A DNA stretch of 64,000 bases from Basidiobolus meristosporus CBS 931.73 (GCA_002104905.1 MCFE01000365.1:1-64000), one strand, 5' to 3'; shown: positions 10,730 to 21,140, numbered from the stretch's first letter. Numbers and translations are program-made. Notes: generated by a model not told the origin, from the letters alone.

Positions 10730-12177
10730 AGAGAAATCAGGCCATTCCAAGGAACAGCGTCTGCACCATCCCAGAATCCATTGTTACACTAGAGACCCCA
10801 CCTGGTGAGTCAACATGGAGGAGGCAATACCCAATTCCGCATTCATGTTAACACTTAGTTGATCAGATAGTCCAAAAATGGGCTGATAATGGAATTATCA
10901 CTCAAGCCCCTGTCAACACAACATTCAACAGCCCTTTGACGCTTGCACCAAAGAAAGATGCTGATGGAAATCTAACCCTGAAGAGACCCTGTTTGGACCC
11001 CAGACATCTGAACAAGCTTCTCCAAGAAGACAAGTTTCCAATTCCAAGAATACAAAATATCTTTTCCGCACTATCAGGAGCAAAAGCATTCTCCAAGTTG
11101 GACTTGAAGGATGCATATCACCAATTCCAGATCCATCCTGATCATCAGCATAAGACTGCCGTTACTTGGAATAATATGCAATGGATGTTTCAGGGAGCTC
11201 CCTTTGGCCTAAAGACACTTACCAGCAAGTTTCAGAGAGTCATGGCTATAATACTCAAGAATGCACCATACGCATTGGTATTTGTTGATGATGTCATCAT
11301 ATTTTCCACTAACCGTGATGATCATGCAACCCATGTCACTGATGTAATCAACAGACTGACAACTGCTGGACTGATTCTCAATGCTGAAAAGTGCAGTTTT
11401 GCCTGCCTCAAAATCAATCTACTTGGATTTATAGTCACACCAGCTGGCCACCAATTAGATCCTTTCAAACTGGTCAATATCCCAGAATGGCCAAAACCCA
11501 CTAGTGCCAAGCAACTTCAACATTATCTTGGAGTATTCAACTATTTCAGGGAACACATACCACTCATGTCTTCATCGAGTGCCCCTTTAGATGCATTACG
11601 CCATAGCCCTGATCTCACCTCAGCCTGGAACAAGACTCATGACCAAGCCTTTGAGTCACTCTGCCAACTGCTTCCAAAAGCACCCACCTTATCATACCCA
11701 GACTTTACTAAGCCCTTTGTTGTTGCTACGGATGCATCTAATGTTGGGTTAGGGGCAGTCCTCTATCAAGATGAAGACCAAAATCCGCCTCACTGGATCT
11801 CTTTCCAAGCCAGGTCCCTACAACCAGCTGAGAGAAACTACTCTGCTACCAAGAAGGAGCTACTTGCCATAGTCTTTGCCTTGAAGAAGTTTCATCAGTA
11901 TCTATGGGGTAATCCTTTTACCTTGTACACTGACCACTGAGCCCTTATCTATATCCACGCTCAGAAGACTCTGACTCCAATGCTTACCAGCTGGCTTGAT
12001 ACTCTACTTGATTATGAATATACAGTTATTCATTGCCCAGGAATTCTCAACATCCTGCCTGACCACCTGTCAAGACTTTTTCCAACTTCACCTTGGGAGG
12101 GACATGTGACTATTGATGTAATCAGTAAACACTCTACAACTCCCAAAATAATTCCTCAACTGGATTCAGCAACTTAG
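10700..12177 (+). pseudogene. gypsy-A reverse transcriptase and RNase H
   Basis: The RT spans about 10850-11500, with SKLDLKDAYHQ (about 11095-11127), a GAPFGLK.. block (about 11200) and an LVFVDDVIIF active site (about 11275-11307; FVDD, a normal variant of YVDD). RNase H follows: VATDASNVGLGAVL (about 11725-11766), then KELLAIVFALKKFHQYL (about 11860-11905) and TDH at 11932-11937. Breaks are a TAA at 10849-10851 and a TGA at 11938-11940 just after TDH, where the family has Arg or Lys; a C-to-T change of an Arg codon would explain it. A TAG at 12175-12177 follows. All remain in one frame between the frameshifts near 10700 and 12640. Confidence 0.85.
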
Positions 12178-13219
12178 AAAATCCCACCTGAAGAACAAAG
12201 GAAAACATTGATACAGAGGAGTCATTTACTTGGACACTATGGAACTGACACACTTATGAAGAAGCTACACTCTGATGGATATCACTGGCCAAATATCAAA
12301 GTTGACTGCTTAGAATTTGTCAAGTCATGCAGAGAATGTCAACTTTACAATATCAGCCGCCATGGAGCTCACCCTTTGAGCCCCATCCATGCAAGCCTTC
12401 CTATGGATCATATTGCAATTGATCTAGCTGGACCTTTCACCACTAGTGATGATGGTAATCACTACCTCTTTGTAATTGTGGATGTCTGCACATGCTTTGT
12501 CTTCCTCAAAGCTATCCCAGACAAGCATGCTGCCACTATTGCACAAGAACTATTCAAGCTCTTCTGCCTTTTTGGATTCCCTAAGGTCATTCAATTGGAT
12601 AATGGAACAGAATTTGTGAATCACATGATAAAGCCCTTTGCCAGAATAGCACCATTGATCACCATCTGATCACTCTATATCATCCCAAAGCTAATGGACT
12701 GGCTGAAAGACATGTTCAGACCTCAGTGAACATCATCAGGAAATCAATCAAAGGTATCAAGAAGAATTGGGACAAGTACATTCCAACTGTACACTATGCT
12801 ATCAACACCAAAATTGCCACTCTACATGGATCAACACCATTTTCCTTGATGTTTGGAAGAAGATACAACCACTTTGGAGACTACCAGAATACAGAGTTAG
12901 CAAGTTTGAATACAGATAAGCTAAAGAACTGGTTTGAGTACCTTACCAACATTGTCTACCCTGCTATCAGTGCCAGAAGTAAGGCCTCTCAGCAAAAGAT
13001 GACTTCAACGTACACCTCAAGACACAGGAACAGCAGCTTCCCAGATGGGTCATATGTCATGACACTAGATCCAATCCAGCAATCTAAGCTTGACCCCAAG
13101 TATGAAGGACCATTCAAGGTTGTCAGACGCACTACTGGAGGATCTTATGTACTTCAGGATAACACTGGAGCACTGCTACCCAAAAACCTTCCACCTTCTT
13201 CACTCAAACTTATTTCTTA
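12178..13219 (+). pseudogene. gypsy-A integrase
   Basis: An HHCC zinc finger (H..GHYGTDTL...CRECQ) lies at about 12220-12345. The catalytic core has the three acidic residues: Asp in IAIDLAGP (about 12416), Asp in IQLDNGTEF (about 12590) and Glu in NGLAERH (about 12695-12712). A frameshift near 12630-12660 separates the second Asp from the Glu, producing a stop at 12667. The C-terminal region (12726-13219) holds a GPF-V-like SH3 motif (YEGPFKVVRR, about 13100). Integrase inserts the cDNA; this copy cannot make a complete enzyme. Confidence 0.85.
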
Positions 13220-13484
13220 AGACCCAGTAACTTCAGAATCCTATGAAGTTGAAGCTATTGTGGACCATGATGGAGAAGAACCAAATTGCCTTTATTTAGT
13301 CAAGTGGAAAGGCTATGATGCCAAACACAACACCTGGGAACCTTACACCAACTTTGAAGATGTTGCCATTATTGATCAGTATTGGAGCCGCAGAGGAACC
13401 CAGAAGGTATCAAAAACTCCTCTTCTGGAAGGAAGTGATGTTGTGCATCAACATTTAAAACTTAGCCAATTTTACTCCGTTTGA
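13220..13484 (+). pseudogene. gypsy-A chromodomain tail
   Basis: After an in-frame TAA at 13217-13219 the frame continues with a clear chromodomain. It has YEVEAIVDH, LYLVKWKGYD..HNTWEP and an acidic end (about 13240-13360), with the aromatic cage residues Tyr, Trp and Trp. In chromoviruses this domain at the integrase tail steers insertion to marked heterochromatin. The frame ends at 13484, which is 46 bp inside the 3' LTR (LTR start 13439). So the last codons are LTR-encoded. It is unclear whether the TAA at 13217 is a mutation or the true pol end. Confidence 0.85.
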
Positions 13485-14134
13485 AAATCTAGTACCCTAA
13501 CTGATTTTCCCTAACCCAAACATAACAAATTCCAGTTACAGTTTATTTTATCCCACCTCAGAATCTATTTTTAGCTATGACACCTTATCTATTTTCAAAT
13601 GGTCATTACGTTATCAACCTATCTGCCAAGCCTCCCAGGTGATTAGTCATCTGAGATCTATCCAACCACTGTGCAGTTGCCAAGACATCAGTTGATTGAT
13701 GATGTAATTTTCATTTATCTTATGAACCTATGAACACCCAAATTGATTTCAATCAATCCAGTCCCTTGGTGCTTACTAATTCAACTTGATCAGAAAAGTA
13801 TAAATAAAGTTTACTGAACCTTTTGGTTTAGTGTGTGTCTCAACAAAATTAAGATTCTGTCTCAGCAAAAATAAGAATCCAACAATTCTGTTCTAGTTTC
13901 TATCCCAGCCTAGTATATGTAGCACTCCAAAGAACACCAAGCCTAGCCTGCCTAGCAAACAAATATCATTGTCTTTATAGCCAACCCAGCTATATCCAAG
14001 ACCAATATTAGATCAGAATCTTTCTGCTAATATTTCCGCCACTCTGTGACAATTTTAAGATTCTGCACTTAATTGTCCCTTTGGTTCAGTTAAACAATTC
14101 AAGAGTTTTATTACACTTTCTCTTGGATACAACA
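13439..14134 (+). repeat. gypsy-A 3' LTR
   Basis: This 696-bp LTR runs from TGTTGTGCATCAAC to GGATACAACA, with the canonical TG...CA ends. A TATAAATA box sits at about 13799-13806. It aligns end to end with 258-947, 54075-54768 and, reversed, 36270-36968. The next five bases are TATAC, then copia-A RNase H coding sequence. Confidence 0.9.
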
Positions 14135-14219
14135 TATACCAAACCATCAGCTAGGGACAAATTTCAATATATTAGGCCAAAATAGGACTAGTCAGTATGA
14201 GGATTTAGCTAAGTGGGAG
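14135..14219 (+). pseudogene. copia-A C-terminal RNase H scrap
   Basis: This 85-bp piece encodes the end of copia-A pol: FTKP-like, then a CAGCTAGGGACAAATTTCAA match to the C-terminus seen at 7779-7860. It runs into its own LTR at 14220. It is the right-hand remainder of the copia into which gypsy-A inserted. Confidence 0.75.
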
Positions 14220-14567
14220 TGTAGTAAAGATTGGTAATCCCACCTAAGTACTCCCCAAGCTTAGTTACTTCAATCACTACCTTCAAATGCTAGAGAATAC
14301 TGACCAAATTCCTAATTGGGATTTACTTAAAATATTCTTGTCAAAATACCAGGTATCCAGAAAATGAAAATACTCAAAGCTGTCCAAACAGCCACAACCT
14401 TTGCTCACATGTTTTTGGGACCTTAATAAACCTATTCAATATATTTGTTGTGCCAAAATCATGTAAAAGTGCTAATACTACTATTACATTCAATAAATCA
14501 TTAAGTGAAAACCATGTAATCTACTTGTCCTCCAAATCACTTCCAATGTCAGCTATCACTTACAACA
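14220..14567 (+). repeat. copia-A LTR
   Basis: This 348-bp LTR runs from TGTAGTAAAG to CTTACAACA and aligns with the other copia-A LTRs. It is followed by ACTCT and then the RNase H domain of yet another copia-A copy (SDxDWGQ motif). So this element had itself been inserted into an older copia, giving at least three layers: gypsy-A in copia in copia. Confidence 0.88.
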
Positions 14568-15040
14568 ACTCTGATGTTGATTGGGGACAAAGCCTGGAAG
14601 ACAGATGATCCACCACAACATATACTTCACTTCACTTCAAAGGAGCAATTTCATGGAATTCAAAAAGCAATCAACCATAGCACTTTGTGCCACAGAGGGA
14701 GACCATATGGCAGCCTGAGAAGCTACTAAAGAAGAAGTATGGCTACAACACCTTTTTCAGATTTAGGATTATGTAAAAAAATGCCCATACCTTTACAATA
14801 AGATAACCAAGGGTATATATAATCAGGTAGAAGTCCAACTTTTCATGCAAGAACCTGACATATATATATATTAGACATCATATTGTATGTGAAGCAATAG
14901 AGAGTAAATTTGTGAGCTTTTCAACAGTCCTATGGGTGAGATGATTGCTGACATATTACCAAAGCATTAGTTAGAGACAAATTTGAATATTTTATGTCAA
15001 AATTAGGACTAGTCAGTATGAGCATTTAGTAGAGCAGGGG
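14568..15040 (+). pseudogene. copia-A RNase H remnant
   Basis: The frame fragments read SDVDWGQSLEDR (about 14570-14605), AISWNSK (about 14645) and T-E-x-D-x-M (about 14690-14710). The C-terminal IRHHI and FTKPL-like relics lie near 14875-14960. It matches 7779-8250 reversed. Stops and small indels are frequent. It ends where its LTR starts at 15041. Nothing upstream of RNase H from this copy survives here. Confidence 0.8.
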
Positions 15041-15386
15041 TGTTGTAAAAGCTTGCAATTCCACCTAAATATTCACCTAATTTAGTTACTTAGATTGTCA
15101 CCTACAGGTCTTAGAGAACACAGACGAAGTTTGCTGTTGGGACTCTCTTGGAATATTTTCACAAAAAATATAAGGTACCAAAAACATGAAAACTCTCAAA
15201 GTTGTCCAAACAGCCCAAACTTTGCACAGATGTTCTTGAGACCTTCTTAAGCCTATGTTGTGTGTTTGCTATGCCTAGATCATGTAAAAGTATAAACACT
15301 ACTTTTTCATTTGATAAATCAGCAAGAAAACCACATAATCACCTGTACTCCCAATTACTTCCAGTACCTCCAAGACTCTGACAACA
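15041..15386 (+). repeat. copia-A LTR
   Basis: This 346-bp LTR runs from TGTTGTAAAAGCTTGC to CTGACAACA. It closes the RNase H remnant on its left and is followed by another copia-A RT fragment. Confidence 0.88.
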
Positions 15387-16623
15387 GTTACTATATCAGT
15401 AAATGTACAACCTTAGCCTATGCTTATCCAGTCTACATTGATGAGCCTCAGATAGTAAAGGAGGCCCTGATAGATCTTTGACAAGGCTTCAGAGATCTAG
15501 AATGACTGAGGAGTATCAGGCTCTGGTGGAAAATCAAATATAGGACTTGTTTAAGTTAACAATCAACTTAAATCAGCAGGATGCAGATGGGTTGCCAACA
15601 CATTATACAAAGCTGATGGTAAAAATGATATATAACAAGGAAGACTTATGGCCACTGCCTACTCTGAAACAACTGAACTGCACTACACTAAGACCTTTGC
15701 ACCAGTAGCCAAGCTTAATTCCAGCAGGTTACAAATGGCTATAGTTATTATTGCAGCTAAATATGAGTTTATGACTCATCATATGGGTGTAAAAAGGCTT
15801 TTTTGAATGTGAAACTTGATAAGGATTTGTATATAGACTAGCCTAAAGTTTAGACTGACCAAGAAGGCCCCTTATTGAGCTGTAGGGATAAAAAGTCACT
15901 ATATGGTTTCAGATATTCACTTGGAGCCTGGAATTGTAGATAGCTTTGAATGTAGAGTTCCTTGGCCCTCAGCTAGGTACTAGTGGCAGTGGTATCTATA
16001 ATAAGCTAAATAAAGCAAACCTGGCTCTGATTGCTCTATATGTGGATGAGCTTTTTGAAGCAATCAATAACCAAGAAAATTCTAAAGTGATTACCTCACC
16101 CCTATCTATGAAGTCCAAACAGCCAATCTAGGAAAGAACAGTTGCTGGTTACAAATACACTTTCACATCAAGAGTGATGCGCAGACTATTATCTCAGGAC
16201 AGCCTAAGTAGATTTAAATATACTATGGAAGTACAAAGTGGCAGACTGAAAACTGGCAGCTACCTCTATGGAGACAAAAATTAACTTGGTCAAAGCTAAA
16301 CCTAATCAAGTCCAATTGGTACTCTCTGCAAGCCCAGGCTTCTCTCACCAATATGCAGTCAGCAATTTGACACATATTGTGTTAGGAACATTTCCAGAAA
16401 TCTCATGCTTAGTGGGAGTTGTCAGCCAGAATAATCAGAACTGTGGATCAGTTCATATTTCAGCAGTTCAGCAGATACCTAGATACTTATAAGTCCATGC
16501 TTTCATGCTTAAACTAAGCACAACAGTTATTGATATGGCTTGATATGGGGAGCTGTAGAGAATAAGTTAGCCGTCTGGTTTACTATCCTACAGGTGAAAT
16601 GTTAGCAGACATATTTACTAAAC
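15387..16623 (+). pseudogene. copia-A RT to RNase H remnant
   Basis: This is a heavily decayed plus-strand copia pol. It begins with the pre-RT segment also found at 2270-2420 (shared CCTCAGATAGTAAAGGA-like run). It continues through RT (LYVDEL at about 16037-16055, where other copies have LYVDDL), the METKxNLVK segment (about 16268) and the S-HN-QN segment near 16430. A C-terminal YCPTDEMLADIFTKP-like relic ends at about 16630. Homology stops at about 16624, where Tnp2 sequence begins. It contains many stops. Confidence 0.75.
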
Positions 16624-16966
16624 CTGAGTTTGTTGCACCTTCATGCTCACCTTGGCCTTCTAAATATGGCACTGAGAGTGATAGCTCTGAAGAAGAAGGC
16701 TCACTAGTGGATTGACAGCCTATCTCACCCAATAACAATACCTGGTATGAGCCTGGCAAAATCCCTGTATGCAATGAAACAACACTCATGTATAAAGTGG
16801 CAAGGAAACCTTATGGAGCCAAGTGAGCCCAGGAATCCAGCTACTGGTGAATAATGCAATACTGTGGCTAGAGAAGTGGCATGTTTCCACAAACATCACT
16901 AATAGGGGCCTTGAGGACATACTCCCACATCTTGCCAAAAGTATTCCAGGATTCAACTTAGCCCCT
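16624..16966 (+). pseudogene. Tnp2 transposase fragment
   Basis: This plus-strand piece corresponds to the region around residues 60-190 of the transposase. It has the SDSSEEEGSL acidic run (about 16675-16705), YEPGKIPVCNET (about 16745-16780) and LLVNNAILWLEKW (about 16840-16880). It matches 59840-60110 and 6690-6960 reversed. It is truncated at both ends: copia to the left, and the outer end of another Tnp2 element (about 16967) to the right. Confidence 0.8.
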
Positions 16967-17290
16967 ATGATAAATTATTGAGATGATCCCATCAAAAGGC
17001 CATCTCAAGGTTAATGTCCTGTGACTAAGAGGTACTGATCTTGTCAGGACACCATCCAGAGACCGCTGAAAAATAATTGCACCCCAGATTTCACAAAAAA
17101 CTTTTTCAAAATTTTTCATCACAACAATGTATAAGTGGCTTTTGATTGGTTCCCTGCCAATTTGCTCACTTTCTGATCCCAGACACTCTATCACCTCCTA
17201 TGTTTGTGTGAATTGATTGGCTATTACCTCTTCTCACACTCCTTGCTTCCTGACTCAACTGTTTCTCTTACTTTTCATGCATTTGAGCTG
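16967..17290 (-). mobile_element. Tnp2 element outer end beyond the partner gene
   Basis: This non-coding segment is also found at 37373-37690 (same orientation) and 62700-63030 (reversed). In all three copies homology starts abruptly at ATTATTGWGATGATCCC, which marks one end of the element. A GATC-rich block with TCAGGACAC follows (about 16985-17060). The segment lies downstream of the minus-strand partner gene. I could not find a matching inverted repeat on the transposase side, so the exact terminus is approximate. Confidence 0.6.
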
Positions 17291-17292
17291 AT

Positions 17293-19218
17293 TTATTTCC
17301 ATTGAAACTTCAGTTGTATCTCAATTGCCAATTGTATTGACCAATACAAGTCTCTATACCCTACACTAACATTAAGCCCAACCCCACATTCAACAAGTAA
17401 CTCCATTAGAATCCACCACTCAATAAGTATTTCTGCTGTAACGCTCTGGTTGCACAACTTTGGCAGGAACCCAACAGCTTTATGCCACTGTTCATTCACT
17501 GGTTCCCACACATCCTGGTCTTCAGCCGGCACTGCATGGTTTAGCACCTCATCTACCAGTCTTTGCAATAAATCCTTACAATATTTCAGTGCGTTTTCTT
17601 GAGCACTGCTCTTGAAGAAGTGCTGCAACCTCTTGGTGTGCCTATTAATGTTCCAAAACTCCACTGAAGGCATTATGATAGTCTTTCAAGCTCATGATGT
17701 TGTAGCCTTGTCTGTCAGTGGGATCTCCACTCTTGCAACAATGGAGGCTGTGGCAGACAAAGTTGCCTTTTTCAGCAAACTCATCTACCTTGCTGGAGTG
17801 TAGCTCAACTGGCTGCGCTTCCGACTCTTGTGAAAACAGCTGTTTTTTTGTGGGTAATTCTTCTTGGCTATGATGGGATTCAGTATGTTCCTGGTTGTGG
17901 TGTTTATTGGCAATAACTGCAGTTTTTTTTGTATGCCTCCCTGTGTCAGGCTTGGGTAGACTTTTTTCCCTTTACCTTTTTCTTTATTACTGCCCGGTCT
18001 TTCACTACTACTTTGTCTGAGCGCTACTTGTAAATTACTATGTTTTCTCCTGGATAAATTCTGCTCTGATGCATCTGTTTTGCCCTGCTTGTACCTTGCT
18101 GGCATTCTTCTGGTAACCTGACGTTTCTTTTCAGCTTGTTTTGAGCTCTCAACCATAGTTGTGACGGGCTCCTGTGAAAGCTGTTGGTTTTTATCACTGC
18201 CAGGTCCTTCACTGCTACTTTGACTGGGTGCTTCTTGAGTGGTACTACGCTTTTTCCATGATAAATGTTGTGCTGGTGCATCCATGTTTGCCTGCTTGTC
18301 CTTAATTGGCACTCTTCTAGCTGCCTGACAACTCTTTGATGCTAGTCTGGAGCTCTTGGCCCTGCTTGTAACAGGCTCTTGAGGAAGCCGCTGGTTTTTA
18401 GTTATGGCACCCTTGTTCTTCTGCCTTTGATAGCTTCTGCTACTCTTAAGATACTTTCTTTGCATACCATTGCTGGCCCAAAATCTGTTTGCCCATTAGA
18501 ATCCAGGATAATGCTCATGGAACAAGCCAAGTGCATTTTGCTTGGCCTTGAGTTCCTGATGGTCCCATGGTATGCTGGCCTTAAGGTGATGGCATGCTAG
18601 ACTTCTGATGGCCTCTTGTATATTAGCCCACTCTTCATTATTGCACTCAACGGCTTCACAGATCTTCAATGTCTTTTGATTTTTAGGCTTTGGTAAAAAC
18701 ACCATATTGTCTCCCTCACACTCTGTGATAGGTTTTTCTGTGGGCTTTATTTTTGGGCACTGCTGTTGTGCTTCAAAGACTGTATGGTGTTCCTCTGCTG
18801 TTACATTGGGAAATGGCTCAATTCTTGGCTGTGACATTGAGCTACTTGAGTTCCTTCTTTGCAGCAAAGATACTGCTTTCTCTACCTGGGATATTGATTG
18901 CTCTACACGTATTATCCGCTCATCCTGTTTCTGCACTACTTCCTGATTTCTCTGGGCCATTGCATCTATCCTATCAGCCACTGCACCTAATTGCCTCATT
19001 AATGCTTTGGTATGAGCTGACAACATACTTGCTAATATGGGTGGTGGTGATGTTATCATGGCCACTTGCTGATCGTCAACAGAGGGTACTGCGTTTGTTG
19101 CATTCTCATCTGCCTGAGCATAATGGTCAGCTTGTGGCTCTGCAGAGGTTCTCAATTGCCTACTTAACTGAAGGCCTGAGGAGTCTGCATTATTACCTTC
19201 AATGGGCACACTGTCCAC
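17293..19218 (-). pseudogene. Tnp2-element partner protein (unknown), copy 2
   Basis: I do not recognise this gene; it recurs at 60641-62667, 37700-38890 and 63031-64000. In copies at 37373-40960 and 59093-63030 it lies divergently next to the Tnp2 transposase, so it is the second gene of that transposon. Visible parts: a Ser/Gln/Ala-rich N-terminus; a heptad-like helical stretch with QRNQEVVQKQDERI (about 18900-18960); a KPKNQKTLKICEA segment (about 18655); two Lys/Arg-rich repeats (about 17990-18400); and a conserved C-terminal domain with W and C residues (17293-17673). A TAA at 18493-18495 (AAA in the 60641 copy) and frameshifts near 17785 and 17700 break it. It may play a TnpA-like DNA-binding role, but that is only an analogy. 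Confidence 0.7.
17990..18402 (-). repeat. Two internal repeats in the partner protein
   Basis: Within the partner gene two similar units of roughly 60-65 codons follow one another. Each runs LxQEPVT..., a KSS/ESS run, RR(V/M)P, KQ..., DA..Q.LS..K, then QSSSE.PGS(D/N)K. They are rich in Lys, Arg, Ser and Gln. The copies at 61600-62030 and 63552-64000 carry the same arrangement, so the duplication predates the spread of the family. Confidence 0.65.
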
Positions 19219-19225
19219 AGGGCAG

Positions 19226-19873
19226 TTGTTTTGACTTTGGAAGCTTTAGTACATTGGACTTGTTCCATCATTCCAGCTGATTGTAGTGCCCAATAGTGCC
19301 ATAGCATGCCAGATGGTGCCTGATCATGCCACAGAGTGCCAGATGGTGCCATACAGTGCCAATTTGGGATCAAAATTGACATGCATATGACCCTAAAATA
19401 TCAAGTTAATAACAAAATATACAGCACTATCTGGCACTATGATCAATGGCACAATGGAACAAGTCTATTGTCATCTGAAAGGATGCTGAACCCAGCACAT
19501 ACTTTTGTTAAGATGCCAACTAAGTTGGGGATTGTAGCTCAATAGTTTTCCCTTGACAAGCTTGTGGCTTTATTCCCCTTCACATTAGATTAGAGACAGA
19601 ACCCAAGTATTCCTTGCAAGCTTTTGCCAGAGGTTATTGCCCCAGTGAACGCCCCACACACAAACACTTGAGAAGTGTTGGACATATATCTCCCTTGGAC
19701 TTATACACCACCACATATTTGACACCTAATGTGGGGGGTTCATACAAGCTCCCTAGGACCCAACAAGATTTACCTGAAGATTTGAGTCATCATCCACTTA
19801 TTGAAAAGTGACTACCAATATTATCAAGATTACAATAACAACCTACCTACCCAAGATGAACCCTATGCCTGTT
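19226..19873 (+). mobile_element. gypsy-D 5' leader fragment
   Basis: From AGTTGTTTTGACTTTGG to the ATGAACCCTATGCC of the gag start, this matches 56907-57345 of gypsy-D. A MITE at 19257-19465 interrupts it. It includes the leader motif TTGGGGATTGTAGCTCAATAG-like (about 19526). No LTR or gag follows; instead the leader starts over at about 19870. The left edge abuts the partner gene of the Tnp2 element at about 19225. Confidence 0.7.
19257..19465. mobile_element. Harbinger-type MITE
   Basis: This 209-bp element is inserted in a gypsy-D leader. Its ends are inverted: GACTTGTTCCATCATTCC at the left and, reversed, GACTTGTTCCATTGTGCC at the right. These are the same termini as Harbinger H2 (21141 and 24003). 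The interior is packed with GTGCC/GGCAC motifs at roughly 15-bp spacing, like the subterminal parts of H2 and H3. ATTG occurs on both sides, with one extra T at right; the intact gypsy-D sequence at 56940 confirms the empty site. There is no coding capacity, so it would move only with a Harbinger transposase supplied in trans. Confidence 0.75.
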
Positions 19874-20089
19874 AGGATACCAACTAAGTTGGGGATTGTA
19901 GCTCAATAGTTTTCCCTTGACAAGCTTGTGACTTTATTGTCCATCACATTTGATTAGAGACAGAACACAAGTACTCCTAGCAAACTTTTGCCAGAGGTTA
20001 CTGCACCCAGTGAACACCCTACACAAAAGACACTTGAGAAGTGTTGGACATATCTCTCCCTTGGACTTATACACCACCACAATGACATC
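19870..20089 (+). repeat. Second gypsy-D leader copy in tandem
   Basis: Starting at TTAGGATACCAACTAAG, this repeats the leader found at 19503-19720 in the same orientation, with about 95% similarity by eye. It ends at about 20089, where Harbinger H1 begins. Two leader copies in tandem are not expected in a retroelement and suggest a duplication or nested partial insertions. Confidence 0.65.
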
Positions 20090-21079
20090 ATCTGACATTA
20101 TAACTTCAACCATAATGCCAGTGGTAGGATTTAGTAACTGATAATTTTATTTAATCTTACTTATGTTGCGCAGAATAGTGTTTTCCTTGCTTTATTTGCT
20201 CTTCATAATGCTCCAGAAACACTTCTCTCAGTGGATGTCTTCTTCTTTGAATATACTGTGCACCGATAAATATCATGACTATTTTACCTATTCTGCTGTT
20301 TTCTCCTATACATGACTTTCCTCTATGGTTACCGGCCAGTATGCTGGATCTCTTTAGCTATCCTAATATATGCTCCACCCTCACTCTGAAATGATTAAAT
20401 ATCTCATTGTAGGGCTTCTGCTTCCTGCCAAGCACACCATTCCTTGGCTTCCTATGTGCTGTAATACATCCTCATCTCAGACAATCCTCTCCTATAAAGG
20501 CTAAGTCTCCCATACATTTCTCCCCTCTACTGAATTCTGGATGATTCCCTACCCAGAGTACTTTGTCATGCCTACTTCCAGCAAATGGCCCACTAAACCA
20601 GATGTTGTTACCTGCAATGTCAGACAGTGCTTGAAGCTTCACACAGTGTGCCTTGCACTTGCCAGAATCAGAGTGCCTCTGCCCTCTTGAAGGTCTGATA
20701 ATCTTGACTGGGAATGTATCCAAAATGCTTCATATATGGAACCTATTGCTGAACACTCTGGGATATGGATGTCTATTGGAGCTTTTGATCCTAGTATTCC
20801 AAGCTTGCTCTAAGTCATTCATACACTCTGCATGGTGGTTCTCCATTGCTGTCAGCTGAGAATGAAAGCTTTTAGGACATTTTTGCCATGGATGGTGGGA
20901 TGAGACCTTGCGGGGCAATAGTTCTTGTAATAGAACAAAAGCTCAACAAAGGATCTCCTTGAGTAGATTGGGGTAGATGGTTCACAGTACTTGGTATTGA
21001 TCTCCTCTAGTGTGTCAAAAGGAAATCCAGTGGTGATGATGGGATTGATGAGAAAAACCCATTCAGATGAGTAAGTCAT
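20090..21079 (-). pseudogene. Harbinger H1 transposase (DDE_Tnp_4 type)
   Basis: This is a decayed minus-strand PIF/Harbinger transposase. Reading leftward from about 21079: an N-terminal segment (YSRRSFVELLFYYKNYCP, about 20900-20960); the core with FSGPFAGSRHDKVLW (about 20545-20590) holding the conserved His-Asp; an AFIGEDCLR-like block (about 20475-20495); and then the VE-containing C-terminal block in another frame (about 20300-20400). It matches H2 and H3 closely over the core but has many stops between 20723 and 20852. The TIR beyond the 3' end is missing: sequence starts at about 20090, where the other copies have about 110 bp more. Confidence 0.8.
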
Positions 21080-21140
21080 ATTACAGTTAGTAGGTCATTG
21101 GGCAGAGGTGTATTGATTTGATTTGGCGCAATATACTTTA
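21080..21140. other. Short spacer before H2
   Basis: This 61-bp spacer between the H1 transposase fragment and the H2 left terminus contains nothing I recognise. Confidence 0.4.

Larger units (their letters stand above)
9163..14134 (+). mobile_element. gypsy-A chromodomain retrotransposon, 5'-truncated
   Basis: This Ty3/gypsy element has gag, protease, RT, RNase H, integrase and chromodomain in order, followed by a 696-bp 3' LTR. Its 5' LTR and the first part of gag are missing. The 5' end of another copy, at 54075-55424, supplies the same gag start and shows what was lost. The 3' LTR is followed by TATAC and then copia-A sequence on the plus strand, so the element was inserted in a copia. 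The 5' side instead joins a minus-strand copia, which implies a later deletion or inversion. Confidence 0.85.

Noticed and set aside
258-14134. The two gypsy-A LTRs at 258 and 13439 as ends of one element
   Set aside because: Between them lie copia and Tnp2 sequences in both orientations, and the first LTR has its own ACCAT target duplication.
18753-19280. 175-codon plus-strand ORF rich in hydrophobic residues
   Set aside because: It is antisense to the conserved partner gene, which recurs in four copies with conserved minus-strand protein.
19164-19382. 72-codon minus-strand ORF with a repeating Trp-His pattern
   Set aside because: It is a translation of the GTGCC motif array of the MITE and has no independent support.
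19526-19600. tRNA gene suggested by GGGGATTGTAGCTCAATAG
   Set aside because: No T-arm or B-box and no acceptor-stem pairing downstream; the motif is a fixed part of gypsy-D and gypsy-E leaders.
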